This document shows, one piece after another, positions 6,972 to 14,546 of a stretch of 20,813 nt of DNA. This stretch comes from an uncultured Fretibacterium sp. (GTDB lineage Bacteria; Synergistota; Synergistia; Synergistales; Aminobacteriaceae), in contig NZ_CALIAA010000008.1 in NCBI RefSeq assembly GCF_938040765.1, forward strand, positions 1-20,813. The letters run 5' to 3'. The translations under genes were made by a program, and so were the position numbers. The notes under the pieces were generated by a model. The model searched no databases. It was not told where the DNA came from and worked only from the letters and a program-made list of their open reading frames with translations. Positions within the stretch are counted from its first letter, which is position 1. Every line of letters begins with the position of its first letter.

Positions 6972-7015
6972 GACTCGATCATGAAGTCCCCGCATCGTGA
7001 TTTCACAAGGAGGCG

Positions 7016-8623
7016 ATGGCTATTTCCCTGACTGTCCGAGAACTCTTGACCTCCCAGGAACTCGCCGAGACCGAGCTGATCGCCGGAGCGGGCGGGCTGG
7101 ATCGACCGGTCAGGAGCGTCAACGTCATGGAGGCTCCGGACATCGCCCGGTGGCTCAGGGGCGGGGAGCTGCTGCTCTCCACGGGCTACCAGTTCCGCGA
7201 CCAGCCGGACGATTTCGACGACCTCGTCATGGCCCTGCACAAGGCGGGGGCGGCGGCGCTGGGGTTCAAGGGCCGTTTTCTCAGCGAGTTTCCCCCTCAC
7301 GCCAAGGACCTGGCCGAGTGGCTGGGGCTGCCGATCCTCGGCCTTCCCCTGGAGCTGCCCTACTCGGACATCATCCGCATCGTCATTCTGAGGACGGACG
7401 AGGTGGAGAGCATCCGCTTCTCCGAGTCGGTGCTGCGGTCCTTCACCCAAGTCGTGGCGGAGGGGGGCGGAGCCGACGGGATCGTCCGCAACCTGATGTC
7501 CTTTCTGAATACCGAGGTCTGCTTTCTGGATGCCATCTCCGGCCGCTGCTTCTGCGCCGCCAGGGGCGGCTTCAGCCCCGTGTCGAGCGCACGGGAGAAA
7601 AAGGCGCTCCTGAGCCGGCACTACCACGAGCGGCTCGGGCTGGGCAACACAACCTACGGCCATTTCATCTTCAAACGCTGGCCGGAGGGCAGTGCCTGGC
7701 GCGTCGTCCTGGAACACGCAAAAACCGCGATGCTCTTCAGCTTCCAGCGGGATATCGCCGCCCGACAGGTGGAGGCCCGCTATCGGGACGAGTTCGTACA
7801 GGACCTGATCACCCGGAACATCCGATACCGCGAGGAGCTCCTGAACCGGGGACGCCAATTCGGATGGGATCTGTCCGGCTCCGTCCGCTGCGTCATCTTC
7901 GACATCGACGAGTACAAGCGACGCTTCGGACAGCCGATGTCGAAGCGTGAGACGCGGGAGCTCGAGGAATCCCGCCAGCGCATCTACGCCCTCTGCAAAC
8001 AGGAGATGAGGGCCGTGTTCCGGGAGTGTCCCTATTCCACGATGAGCGACTCCATCATCTTCCTTGTAACACCGGAACGGAACATGGACTTTCTATCGCG
8101 GCTCCGCGTCGTGGCCGAGGTTGTCCGGAAGAAGGTGCGCTCCTGGACGGACTTCACCCTCACGGTGGGCTGCGGCGACGAAAAAACCGATTTCATGGGC
8201 TGCGAGGAGAGCTACGAGGAGGCCCGCAGGGCCATCGAGATCATGCGCCCCTTCTGCGGGGGCAACGCCCTGTACTTCTGGGAGGAGCTCGGCGTCCTCA
8301 CCATCCTGTCGCCCATCGCCGACGGCATGGAGGCCCGGAAGTTCTGCATGCGCCGCCTGGGCAGCCTGAGGGAGGACGAGCAGCTTTTCGAAACGCTCCA
8401 GGCACTGGTACGGTGCGGCTGGAACCAGAGGGAGACGGCACGGGAACTGCAGGTTCACTACAACACCGTCCGCTATCGATACGAGCGGATCTGCGAGCTG
8501 ACCGGCGACCTCTCCTCCCCCGAGAAGCAGGTGGAGATCTCCGTCGCCCTTCACCTGTGCCGCCTCAACCCGGATCTGTGCCGCCCGGAGGCCCCCAGTC
8601 CGCCTCTACGGAGCAGCCATTGA
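7016..8623 (+). CDS. PucR-family transcriptional regulator
   Basis: The 535-residue protein has an N-terminal PucR domain (about residues 5-130, starting LTVRELL), a central region ending in a CdaR GGDEF-like domain (about 280-420), and a C-terminal PucR-type helix-turn-helix (461-497, with GWNQRETARELQVHYNTVRYR). B. subtilis PucR controls purine catabolism, which fits the neighbours. AAGGAGG ends only two bases before the ATG at 7016, unusually close. A less strict pairing (CAAGG) or a downstream non-ATG start is possible. The gene is convergent with the Crp-type gene, with a 44-base gap. The inducer is unknown. Confidence 0.88.
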   Translation: MAISLTVRELLTSQELAETELIAGAGGLDRPVRSVNVMEAPDIARWLRGGELLLSTGYQFRDQPDDFDDLVMALHKAGAAALGFKGRFLSEFPPHAKDLAEWLGLPILGLPLELPYSDIIRIVILRTDEVESIRFSESVLRSFTQVVAEGGGADGIVRNLMSFLNTEVCFLDAISGRCFCAARGGFSPVSSAREKKALLSRHYHERLGLGNTTYGHFIFKRWPEGSAWRVVLEHAKTAMLFSFQRDIAARQVEARYRDEFVQDLITRNIRYREELLNRGRQFGWDLSGSVRCVIFDIDEYKRRFGQPMSKRETRELEESRQRIYALCKQEMRAVFRECPYSTMSDSIIFLVTPERNMDFLSRLRVVAEVVRKKVRSWTDFTLTVGCGDEKTDFMGCEESYEEARRAIEIMRPFCGGNALYFWEELGVLTILSPIADGMEARKFCMRRLGSLREDEQLFETLQALVRCGWNQRETARELQVHYNTVRYRYERICELTGDLSSPEKQVEISVALHLCRLNPDLCRPEAPSPPLRSSH

Positions 8624-8667
8624 CCGGAGAGGCCTTCGCCAGCGCCGTGCCGCCCCGTTGGCCGGGG

Positions 8668-9342
8668 TCACTGCATCAACGTGCTCCTGAGCCCCTCCGC
8701 ATCCAGAATCTCGATATCGGGAGGCCGGTATCGGACGAACCCCATGGCCTCCAGCTTCCTCAGCTCCCGATGCAGGGACGGGCGGGACACGTTCAGGGTC
8801 AGCGCCCACTTCGTCATGGACCCCGGAACGCGAACCCTGTCCGTACCGGCTTGCGGGGAGCCCATCAGGAGATAAAACGCGATCTTCTGACGGATGGCGC
8901 TGTAGGTCATGAGCTCCAGCCGCTGCTGAAGGAGGAAGTTCGCGGACGCCAGCTCCGAGATGAAGTTCTCCATCACACGGATGTCGCCGTGGAGCAGACG
9001 GAGGATCCCGGTTCTTTCGAACGTCAATACCTCCGTCGGCTCCAACGCCCTCACTTCCAAGGGGTACTGCTGCATGCGGGAGAACACGGCCGCAGGGCCG
9101 ATGATGTCCCCCGCCTGGCGGACGGTAAAGTTGATCTGGTCTCCATTGGGATGCAGCTGGTGCGACTGCGCGCTTCCCCTCAGGATGATGCCCACCTGGT
9201 CGGCCTTCGCCATGAGGGGGCAGATGGTCTCCCCCTCCTCGTAGCGTTTCACATGGCACGGGATGTCCCCAATGCCCCTCTCGATCTCCTCCGCGGAGAG
9301 TCCGCGAAAGAGCCGGCACTTCTCGAGCGCAGAATAATCCAT
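8668..9342 (-). CDS. Crp/Fnr-family transcriptional regulator
   Basis: A cyclic-nucleotide-binding-type beta-roll occupies about residues 1-120, a dimerisation helix follows, and a C-terminal winged HTH lies at about 170-210 (ALTLNVSRPSLHRELRKLEAMGFV). It is about 224 residues from the ATG at 9342. An adjacent GTG at 9345 is an alternative start. There is no FNR-like N-terminal four-cysteine cluster, so the signal is not obviously an Fe-S cluster. It is transcribed divergently from the cupin-flavodiiron-Sms operon. A 5-4-5 palindrome in the shared intergenic region sits where a class II activator would bind. This suggests that it senses redox or oxidative/nitrosative stress, which is inference. 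Confidence 0.88.
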   Translation of the reverse strand: MDYSALEKCRLFRGLSAEEIERGIGDIPCHVKRYEEGETICPLMAKADQVGIILRGSAQSHQLHPNGDQINFTVRQAGDIIGPAAVFSRMQQYPLEVRALEPTEVLTFERTGILRLLHGDIRVMENFISELASANFLLQQRLELMTYSAIRQKIAFYLLMGSPQAGTDRVRVPGSMTKWALTLNVSRPSLHRELRKLEAMGFVRYRPPDIEILDAEGLRSTLMQ

Positions 9343-9408
9343 CACGTCCCCCGTTCCCGGACGCCCCTGTCCTGTCCGACAGTTCTCCGCCTTTTTTCAT
9401 ACAGGTTC

Positions 9409-9450
9409 GTATCCTGAGATACAGACTTCTTATTGATTTCATATTATACT
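9409..9450 (+). promoter_or_regulatory. Crp/Fnr-type operator and promoter of the cupin-flavodiiron-Sms operon
   Basis: GTATC (9409-9413), CTGA and GATAC (9418-9422) form a 5-4-5 palindrome with the spacing of Crp/Fnr sites. The -10 box TATACT lies at 9445-9450, which predicts a start at 9457. The palindrome centre is then at -41.5, the classical class II activator position. The -35 (near 9422-9427, CAGACT) is poor, as expected for an activator-dependent promoter. Confidence 0.6.
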
Positions 9451-9484
9451 TCCCTTGTCATAAATCACAAGCGGGAGGTGTATT

Positions 9485-10114
9485 ATGAAGGCTGGCACTT
9501 TCATCCTTGCGGCGGAGAACCCGGCTTTTCCCGGCTGCACCATATCTGGCGAGATTATCCGGGACACTCTTGTCTTTTCCATGGCGGAGGGGACGGATAT
9601 CAGCCCCGAGAGCTATCCGGTCCACAAGATTTGGCTGGCCGTCCACGGCGCCCTGCGAATCCTGGCCGGAAAGGAGATTCCGCTCGACGCGGGGCAGTGT
9701 TACGTGACCCCCGTCGGAACGCCCGTGGGCATCAAGGCCGATACGGAGGGCGTGTACGTCGAGGTATTGTTGAGAAAGGAGACCGTCATGAACCCCATTC
9801 TGAAGGACAAGGAAGTTTTTGCACTGAAGGACCTGATCCCGTATCAGGAGGGCAAGATCGTCAACATGGACATCCTGAGCAATCCCAAGCTGAAGTTCGT
9901 GGTGATGAGCTTCGACGAGGGCACGGGGTTGTCCGAGCATTCCGCGCCGGGCGAGGCGCTGGTTTTCGCCCTGGACGGCAAGGCGATCATCGGATACGAG
10001 GGGAAGGAGTACCCCATCCGTGCAGGGGAGAATTTCAGGTTCGAGAAGAACGGGCTGCACTACGTCAAGGCGGACGGCAAATTCAAGATGGCGCTGCTCC
10101 TGGTCCTCGAGTAA
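9485..10114 (+). CDS. Double-cupin protein of unknown function
   Basis: The 209-residue protein has two cupin halves, about residues 1-95 and 105-209. The second contains SEHSAPGEALVFALDGKAII and a GEnF-type turn, the standard cupin motif order. Cupins of this kind often bind a metal or a small ligand, but no specific activity can be read from the sequence. The start is an ATG with GGGAGGTG upstream. It is the first gene after the Crp-type palindrome, so it probably belongs to the same stress-related operon as the flavodiiron protein. The 218-base gap after it holds no recognised gene. Confidence 0.75.
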   Translation: MKAGTFILAAENPAFPGCTISGEIIRDTLVFSMAEGTDISPESYPVHKIWLAVHGALRILAGKEIPLDAGQCYVTPVGTPVGIKADTEGVYVEVLLRKETVMNPILKDKEVFALKDLIPYQEGKIVNMDILSNPKLKFVVMSFDEGTGLSEHSAPGEALVFALDGKAIIGYEGKEYPIRAGENFRFEKNGLHYVKADGKFKMALLLVLE

Positions 10115-10332
10115 ACGGAGGGCGATGCCGGGGGGCGTTGCCCTGGATGCGAACGGACGCCGGGAGCTCCGTATCGGCCGCGGAACGTGCGCCGCTTCAG
10201 GATCTCCCGGCCCCTCGGCCAAACGGGGATGAAAGGGCAGAGGCCGGGGCGGGGTATCGCCGGCGGCGGCCGTATCGGCATGGCGGAAGCCATCGTCGGT
10301 CGTTCCGCCGGAGCAATTCAGAGGGGGAAACG

Positions 10333-11519
10333 ATGAGAAAGCATGTCAAAGGCAACGTGAGCTGGGTCGGGTATATCGATTGGGAGCTGGAGAAGTTTCA
10401 TGGGGACGACTACTCCATCAAAAACGGCTCCAGCCAGAACGCCTATCTTATCGAGGAGGAGAAGACCGTCCTCATCGATACGGTATGGGTGCCGCACAGC
10501 GACGAGTTCGTGGAGAATCTGGAGCGGGAGATCGACCTGAAGAAGATCGACTTCATCGTGGCGAATCACGGGGAGTGCGACCATTCCGGCTCCCTCGTCA
10601 CATTGATGGAAAAAATCCCGGAGACGCCCATCTTCTGTACCGCCAATGCCGTCAAAAGCCTGGAGGGGCAGTTCGGAAAGCGCGGCTGGAATTTCCGGGT
10701 CGTGAAGACCAAGGACACCCTGGAGATCGGCAACGGCAAGAGCCTGGTGTTCGTGGAGATGCCGATGCTCCATTGGCCCGATTCCATGGCCACCTTTCTG
10801 ACCGGCGACAACATCCTCTTCTCCAACGACGCCTTCGGCCAGCACTACGCGGTGGAGGAGCTCTTCGACGGCAAGGCCGATCCATGCCTGCTCTGGAAGG
10901 AGGCCATGAAGTACTACGCCAACATCCTGACCCCCTTCTCCCCCATGGTGACGAAGAAGCTGGCGGAGATCGGCGGGTACAACCTTCCATCGAGATGATA
11001 GCGCCCTCCCACGGAGCCATCTGGGCCGAGGCGCCGGCGCGGATCGTGGAAAAGTATGCGGCCTGGGCCGACGCCTACCAGGAGGATCAGGTCACGGTCG
11101 CCTACGACACCATGTGGGAGGGGACGGCGAAGCTGGCGCACGCCATCGCCCAGGAGCTCCACGCCCAAAGCCCCGAGACGGTGGTCAAGGTGTTCAACAT
11201 CTCGAAGGCCGACAAGAACGAGGTGATGACCGAGGTGTTCAAGTCCAGGGCCATCGCCGTGGGCTCCCCCACCGTCAGCAACAGCTACCTGTCCTCCATG
11301 GCGGGGTGGCTGGAGTTCCTGAAACAGCTCAAGTTCAGGAACAAGAAGGCCGCGGCGTTCGGGTGCCACGGCTGGAGCGGGGAGGGCGTCAAGCTCCTGC
11401 AGCAGAAATTGAAGGAGGCCGGCTTTACGGTCGTCGAGGAGAACGTGCGGTCCCTGTGGAATCCCGGCGAGGCCGACTATGCCGAGATTCCGGGCTTGGC
11501 AAGGGCCCTGCTTTCATAA
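10333..11519 (+). CDS. Flavodiiron protein (FprA-type flavoprotein), reading frame broken by a one-base shift
   Basis: A flavodiiron protein reduces oxygen or nitric oxide in anaerobes. The metallo-beta-lactamase-like half carries H79-x-E81-x-D83-H84, and the flavodoxin half starts VTVAYDTMWEGT and contains AVGSPTVSNSYL. The first part runs from ATG 10333 and stops at 10996-10998. The rest (IEMIAPSHGAIW onward) continues one frame back from 10989 to the stop at 11519. Joined at residue about 219, the product is about 395 residues, the normal family length, with no other damage. A missing C in CTTCC(C)ATC near 10987-10988 would explain it, either as an assembly error or a fresh mutation. No classical slippery heptamer is evident. 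It lies between the cupin and smsC genes. Confidence 0.85.
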
Positions 11520-11580
11520 ACGGGGGCCATGGCACATCACGGGGGAACGGCGCAAAGCCAGCGCGCAGGGGGGTGCGGTC

Positions 11581-12318
11581 ATGCTGGAGTTGAGGAACCT
11601 ATCTTTTTCGGTCGAAAATGACGGCGTCAAAAAGGAGATCATCCACGGCTTGAATCTTGTCGTGAACGACAACACCTTCGTCGTCGTCACCGGCCCGAAC
11701 GGCAGCGGGAAGTCCACGCTCGCCAAGCTGATCGTCGGAATCGAGAGGCCGACCGAGGGCCGGATCTTTCTGGACGGGTCCGACATCACGGACCTGGGGA
11801 TAACGGAGCGCGCCAGGAAGGGGATGGGTTTCGCCTTCCAGCAGCCGGTGCGGTTCAAGGGGATCAGGGTCGTCACGCTGCTGAGGCTCGCGGCCGGAAG
11901 GGACCTGTCCGTCTCGGAGGCCTGCGACTACCTCTCGGAGGTCGGGCTCTGCGCCCAGGACTATATCCAGAGGGAGGTCAACGCGTCCCTGTCCGGCGGG
12001 GAACTCAAGCGCATCGAGATCGCCACCGTCCTCGCCAGGCACTCCCGCCTGACGGTATTCGACGAGCCGGAGGCGGGGATCGACCTCTGGAGCTTCCAAA
12101 ATCTCATCCGCATCTTCGAGTCCATGAGAAGGAATATCCGGAACAGCTCCATGATCATCATATCCCATCAGGAACGCATCCTGAACATCGCGGACGAGAT
12201 CGCGGTCCTTGCCGACGGAGCGATAGTCCGGCACGGTGCGAGAGCGGATATCTTTCCGGACCTCATCGGTACGGAGTCGGCACAGGGCACGTGCAACAGA
12301 TTGAGGAGGGACGTCTGA
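11581..12318 (+). CDS. smsC: SufC/SmsC-type Fe-S cluster assembly ATPase
   Basis: This ABC-type ATPase of 245 residues has Walker A GPNGSGKST (38-46), Q-loop FQQP (87-89 region), signature LSGGE (137-141), Walker B TVFDEPE (158-164) and switch H196. It has no membrane domain and is partnered by the SufB-like protein whose ATG overlaps its stop (TGATG). SufC-type ATPases drive conformational change in the SufB scaffold during Fe-S cluster assembly. The absence of sufD, sufS, sufU and sufE here fits the minimal SMS system described for anaerobes. The product is soluble and cytosolic by inference. Confidence 0.88.
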   Translation: MLELRNLSFSVENDGVKKEIIHGLNLVVNDNTFVVVTGPNGSGKSTLAKLIVGIERPTEGRIFLDGSDITDLGITERARKGMGFAFQQPVRFKGIRVVTLLRLAAGRDLSVSEACDYLSEVGLCAQDYIQREVNASLSGGELKRIEIATVLARHSRLTVFDEPEAGIDLWSFQNLIRIFESMRRNIRNSSMIIISHQERILNIADEIAVLADGAIVRHGARADIFPDLIGTESAQGTCNRLRRDV

Positions 12319-13244
12319 TGGCGAATCTGACCGAGGTGCAGAAGCGCCTGATCCACGAGGTGGCGGACCTTTTCGGCATCCCTGCGGGAGCCTATAATTT
12401 CCGCGCCGATGGAGGGCTTGCGGGAAGAAACAGCACGGAGAACATCGACATCGTCTCGAAGGAGGACGGCAGCGGGATCGACATCCGCATCAAGCCCGGC
12501 ACCACGCGCGAAAGCGTCTACATCCCGGTGGCCCTCTCCGAAAGCGGGCTGAAGGATACGGTGCACAACGACTTTTTCATCGGCGAAAACAGCGACGTGA
12601 CCATCGTCGCCGGATGCGGCATCGATAATTGCGGCAATCGGGACTCGGAACACGACGGCATCCACCGGTTTTACGTTGGCAGAAACGCGAAGGTGAAGTA
12701 CGTCGAGAAGCATTACGGCTCGGGGGAGGGCGCGGGCAGGCGCATCCTGAACCCGGTGACGGAGGCGTACCTGGAGGACGGAAGCTCCATGGAGATGGAG
12801 ATGGTGCAGATAAAGGGCGTCGACTCCACGGACCGCACGACCATCGCCGAGCTGAAGAAAAATGCGCGCCTCGTGGTGCGCGAACGCCTGATGACCCATG
12901 GAGATCAGCATGCGATCAGCACCTACAAGGTCGTCCTCCAGGAGGAGGGCGGCAGCGCCGACATCGTCTCGCGTTCCATCGCCAGGGACAGGTCCTACCA
13001 GAAATTCGACGCCTGCATCGTGGGGAACGCCCCATGCAGCGGCCATACGGAATGCGACTCCATCATCATGGACGAGGGGACGATCCTCGCCGTGCCCTCC
13101 CTCGAGGCGCACCACGTGGATGCGTCGCTGCTGCACGAGGCAGCGATCGGGAAGATCGCCGGCGAACAGCTGATCAAGCTGATGACGCTCGGGCTGACCG
13201 AACAGCAGGCGGAGGAGGAGATCATCAACGGTTTCCTCGCGTGA
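12318..13244 (+). CDS. smsB: SufB/SmsB-type Fe-S cluster scaffold protein
   Basis: The 308-residue protein has the right-handed beta-helix SufB/SufD core, with conserved C246 (HTECDSIIM), E263 (VPSLEAHH) and H273 (LLHEAAIGK), the region that holds the cluster-forming residues in SufB. It is much shorter than classical SufB (about 470 residues) because the N-terminal extension is missing, as in the minimal SMS scaffold. The gene is translationally coupled to smsC through a one-base overlap. Additional cysteines at 100, 105, 233 and 240 are worth noting. It is convergent with the nitrilase gene beyond a 200-base hairpin-rich gap. Confidence 0.88.
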   Translation: MANLTEVQKRLIHEVADLFGIPAGAYNFRADGGLAGRNSTENIDIVSKEDGSGIDIRIKPGTTRESVYIPVALSESGLKDTVHNDFFIGENSDVTIVAGCGIDNCGNRDSEHDGIHRFYVGRNAKVKYVEKHYGSGEGAGRRILNPVTEAYLEDGSSMEMEMVQIKGVDSTDRTTIAELKKNARLVVRERLMTHGDQHAISTYKVVLQEEGGSADIVSRSIARDRSYQKFDACIVGNAPCSGHTECDSIIMDEGTILAVPSLEAHHVDASLLHEAAIGKIAGEQLIKLMTLGLTEQQAEEEIINGFLA

Positions 13245-13264
13245 CGGCCTCCTCCCTCCCGCGC

Positions 13265-13395
13265 CAACCTGGCGCCCTCGAAGCCCAGGAGACGTCGGGA
13301 CGCCAAGGGGCACGCCCGGCGTCTCCTGGGCCCGCGCGACCACCGTCCCGCGGGGATCGCCCATCATGCCGCCGCCGCATCGCAAAACGCAGCGG
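13265..13395 (-). pseudogene. Decayed partial copy of the adjacent nitrilase gene's 3' end
   Basis: This stretch aligns with the nitrilase 3' end at about 13456-13645. The match covers the TGGCGCC...TCGAAG...AGACGTCGGGACGCC segment and, after a deletion of about 60 bases, the CACGCCCGGCGTCTC...CCGCGCGA...CACCGTCCC segment. Translated on the - strand it still reads GTVVARAQETPGV against GTVIARARETPGV in the nitrilase. Frame is not kept throughout. It is best read as a relic of tandem duplication, now intergenic. The gap from 13245 to 13445 has no other gene. Confidence 0.7.
13284..13330. terminator. Long hairpin between convergent genes, candidate bidirectional terminator
   Basis: The arms CCCAGGAGACGTCGGG (13284-13299) and CCCGGCGTCTCCTGGG (13315-13330) pair over 16 positions with one G-T wobble. 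Weaker hairpins follow at 13331-13354, 13367-13397 and 13416-13438. There is no T-tract, so intrinsic termination is uncertain. A transcription roadblock or an mRNA 3'-end stabiliser is equally possible. Confidence 0.5.
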
Positions 13396-13445
13396 CAGGG
13401 CATGAGTTTACCGGGCAGGGGCGGCGGCACGTCCCCTGAAAGGTG

Positions 13446-14309
13446 CTACGATGCGCCCGCCTGGCGCCTTCGAAGCTCGTAGACGTCGGGACGCCGGTTT
13501 CGGAGCGAGGGGATCCTGGCCCGGACCTCCTCCTGGAAGTCGAGATCGATCTCCGCGAGGGTCACGCCCGGCGTCTCGCGGGCCCGCGCGATCACCGTCC
13601 CCCAGGGATCGATCACCATGCTGCCGCCGTAGGCGACGAAGCGCGGCTTCCGACCGATCTGCGCCGCCGCGACGACGTAACAGCCGTTCTCGATCGCGCG
13701 GGCCCGCAACAGGGGCTCCCAATGGTCCTTTCCCGTGGGGAGGGTGAAGTTCGCCGGGGTGAAGAGCACCTGCGCGCCCTCCAGGGCCAGCAGCCGAAAG
13801 AGCTCGGGGAAACGAATGTCGTAGCAGACGGCGAACCCCAGCCTCCCCAGCTCCGTCTCGGCCGTCACGATCTCGTTACCCGGGTGCACGCGGGCGGACT
13901 CCCGGCACACCGTGCCGTCCGGCAGCGTCACGTCGAAGGTGTGGAGCTTGCGGTAGCGCGCCACGATGGCCCCGTGCGCGTCGATCATTACGGTGGTGTT
14001 GAAAGGACGCCCTCCCTCCGGGTTGAGCTCGGCGAAGCTCCCGCCGTGGATGTGGACCCTGTGCCGCCTGGCCTTCTCCATCAGGAGCTCCGCGGTCGGC
14101 CCCGGTATGGGCTCCGCCTCGGCGCCATCGCCGGGCTCGCCGATGAAGTTCATGACCTCGGGCAGGGAGATCAGACGGGCTCCCCTCTCCGCCGCCTCGT
14201 CGATGTACCGGGAAACCCGCTCCAGGTTGCCCGCCTTGTCGCTGCCGGTGTCCAGCTGGACGACCGCGACGCCATACCTCCTCGAGCTCGAAGGAAACTC
14301 CAGGCTCAA
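13446..14309 (-). CDS. Carbon-nitrogen hydrolase of the nitrilase superfamily
   Basis: The nitrilase catalytic triad is visible: E51 (ISLPEVMNF), K121 (RYRKLHTF) and C162 (VCYDIRFPE). About 287 residues is usual for the single-domain amidase branch (Nit1/omega-amidase-like), which hydrolyses small amides such as omega-amides or deaminated glutathione. The substrate here is unknown. I chose the TTG at 14309 because GGGAGG lies eight bases upstream and the protein then starts close to the first conserved strand (GVAVVQLD). An ATG at 14354 would add 15 residues. A link to ureide breakdown is possible but not shown. A partial relic copy of its 3' end lies just downstream. Confidence 0.85.
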   Translation of the reverse strand: MSLEFPSSSRRYGVAVVQLDTGSDKAGNLERVSRYIDEAAERGARLISLPEVMNFIGEPGDGAEAEPIPGPTAELLMEKARRHRVHIHGGSFAELNPEGGRPFNTTVMIDAHGAIVARYRKLHTFDVTLPDGTVCRESARVHPGNEIVTAETELGRLGFAVCYDIRFPELFRLLALEGAQVLFTPANFTLPTGKDHWEPLLRARAIENGCYVVAAAQIGRKPRFVAYGGSMVIDPWGTVIARARETPGVTLAEIDLDFQEEVRARIPSLRNRRPDVYELRRRQAGAS

Positions 14310-14490
14310 ACGAAACACCTCCCAGAATCGATGCAGACCGTCGATGCGGACCATCGGTCCGCTTCTCGTTGCGGGCCCCGGCCGCTTCGCGGCCTGCCCC
14401 ATGCTCTCCGTCCATTATCCCTCAAACCGGGACGCACGCCGTCCTCCCTTGGCGAAGAACCGCAGGGGACCTCCGGGGCAGGAGAAACGA

Positions 14491-14516
14491 ACGGGCGGCC
14501 CAAAAGGGCCGCCCGT
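14491..14516 (-). terminator. Hairpin terminator after the SYNERG-CTERM gene
   Basis: ACGGGCGGCCC (14491-14501) and GGGCCGCCCGT (14506-14516) form a perfect 11-base stem with a four-base loop, 30 bases beyond the stop of the - strand gene. The T content after the stem on the - strand is modest (GTTCGTTTCTCC), so termination may be partial. Confidence 0.7.
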
Positions 14517-14546
14517 GAGAAAAATCCGGCAAAGACGCTGCCGTCC

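Noticed and set aside
5715..6995. Long - strand open frame opposite the aminotransferase gene
   Set aside because: It is a shadow of the aminotransferase gene, with no domain and no ribosome site. The + strand product has complete PLP motifs.
10981..11003. Programmed -1 frameshifting in the flavodiiron gene
   Set aside because: No X-XXY-YYZ slippery heptamer or clear downstream pseudoknot is visible, and this family is not known to use recoding. A missing base is simpler.
12168..13430. - strand open frame of 420 codons opposite smsC and smsB
   Set aside because: It is mostly antisense to smsB. Only its first part reads through the nitrilase relic, which is annotated separately.
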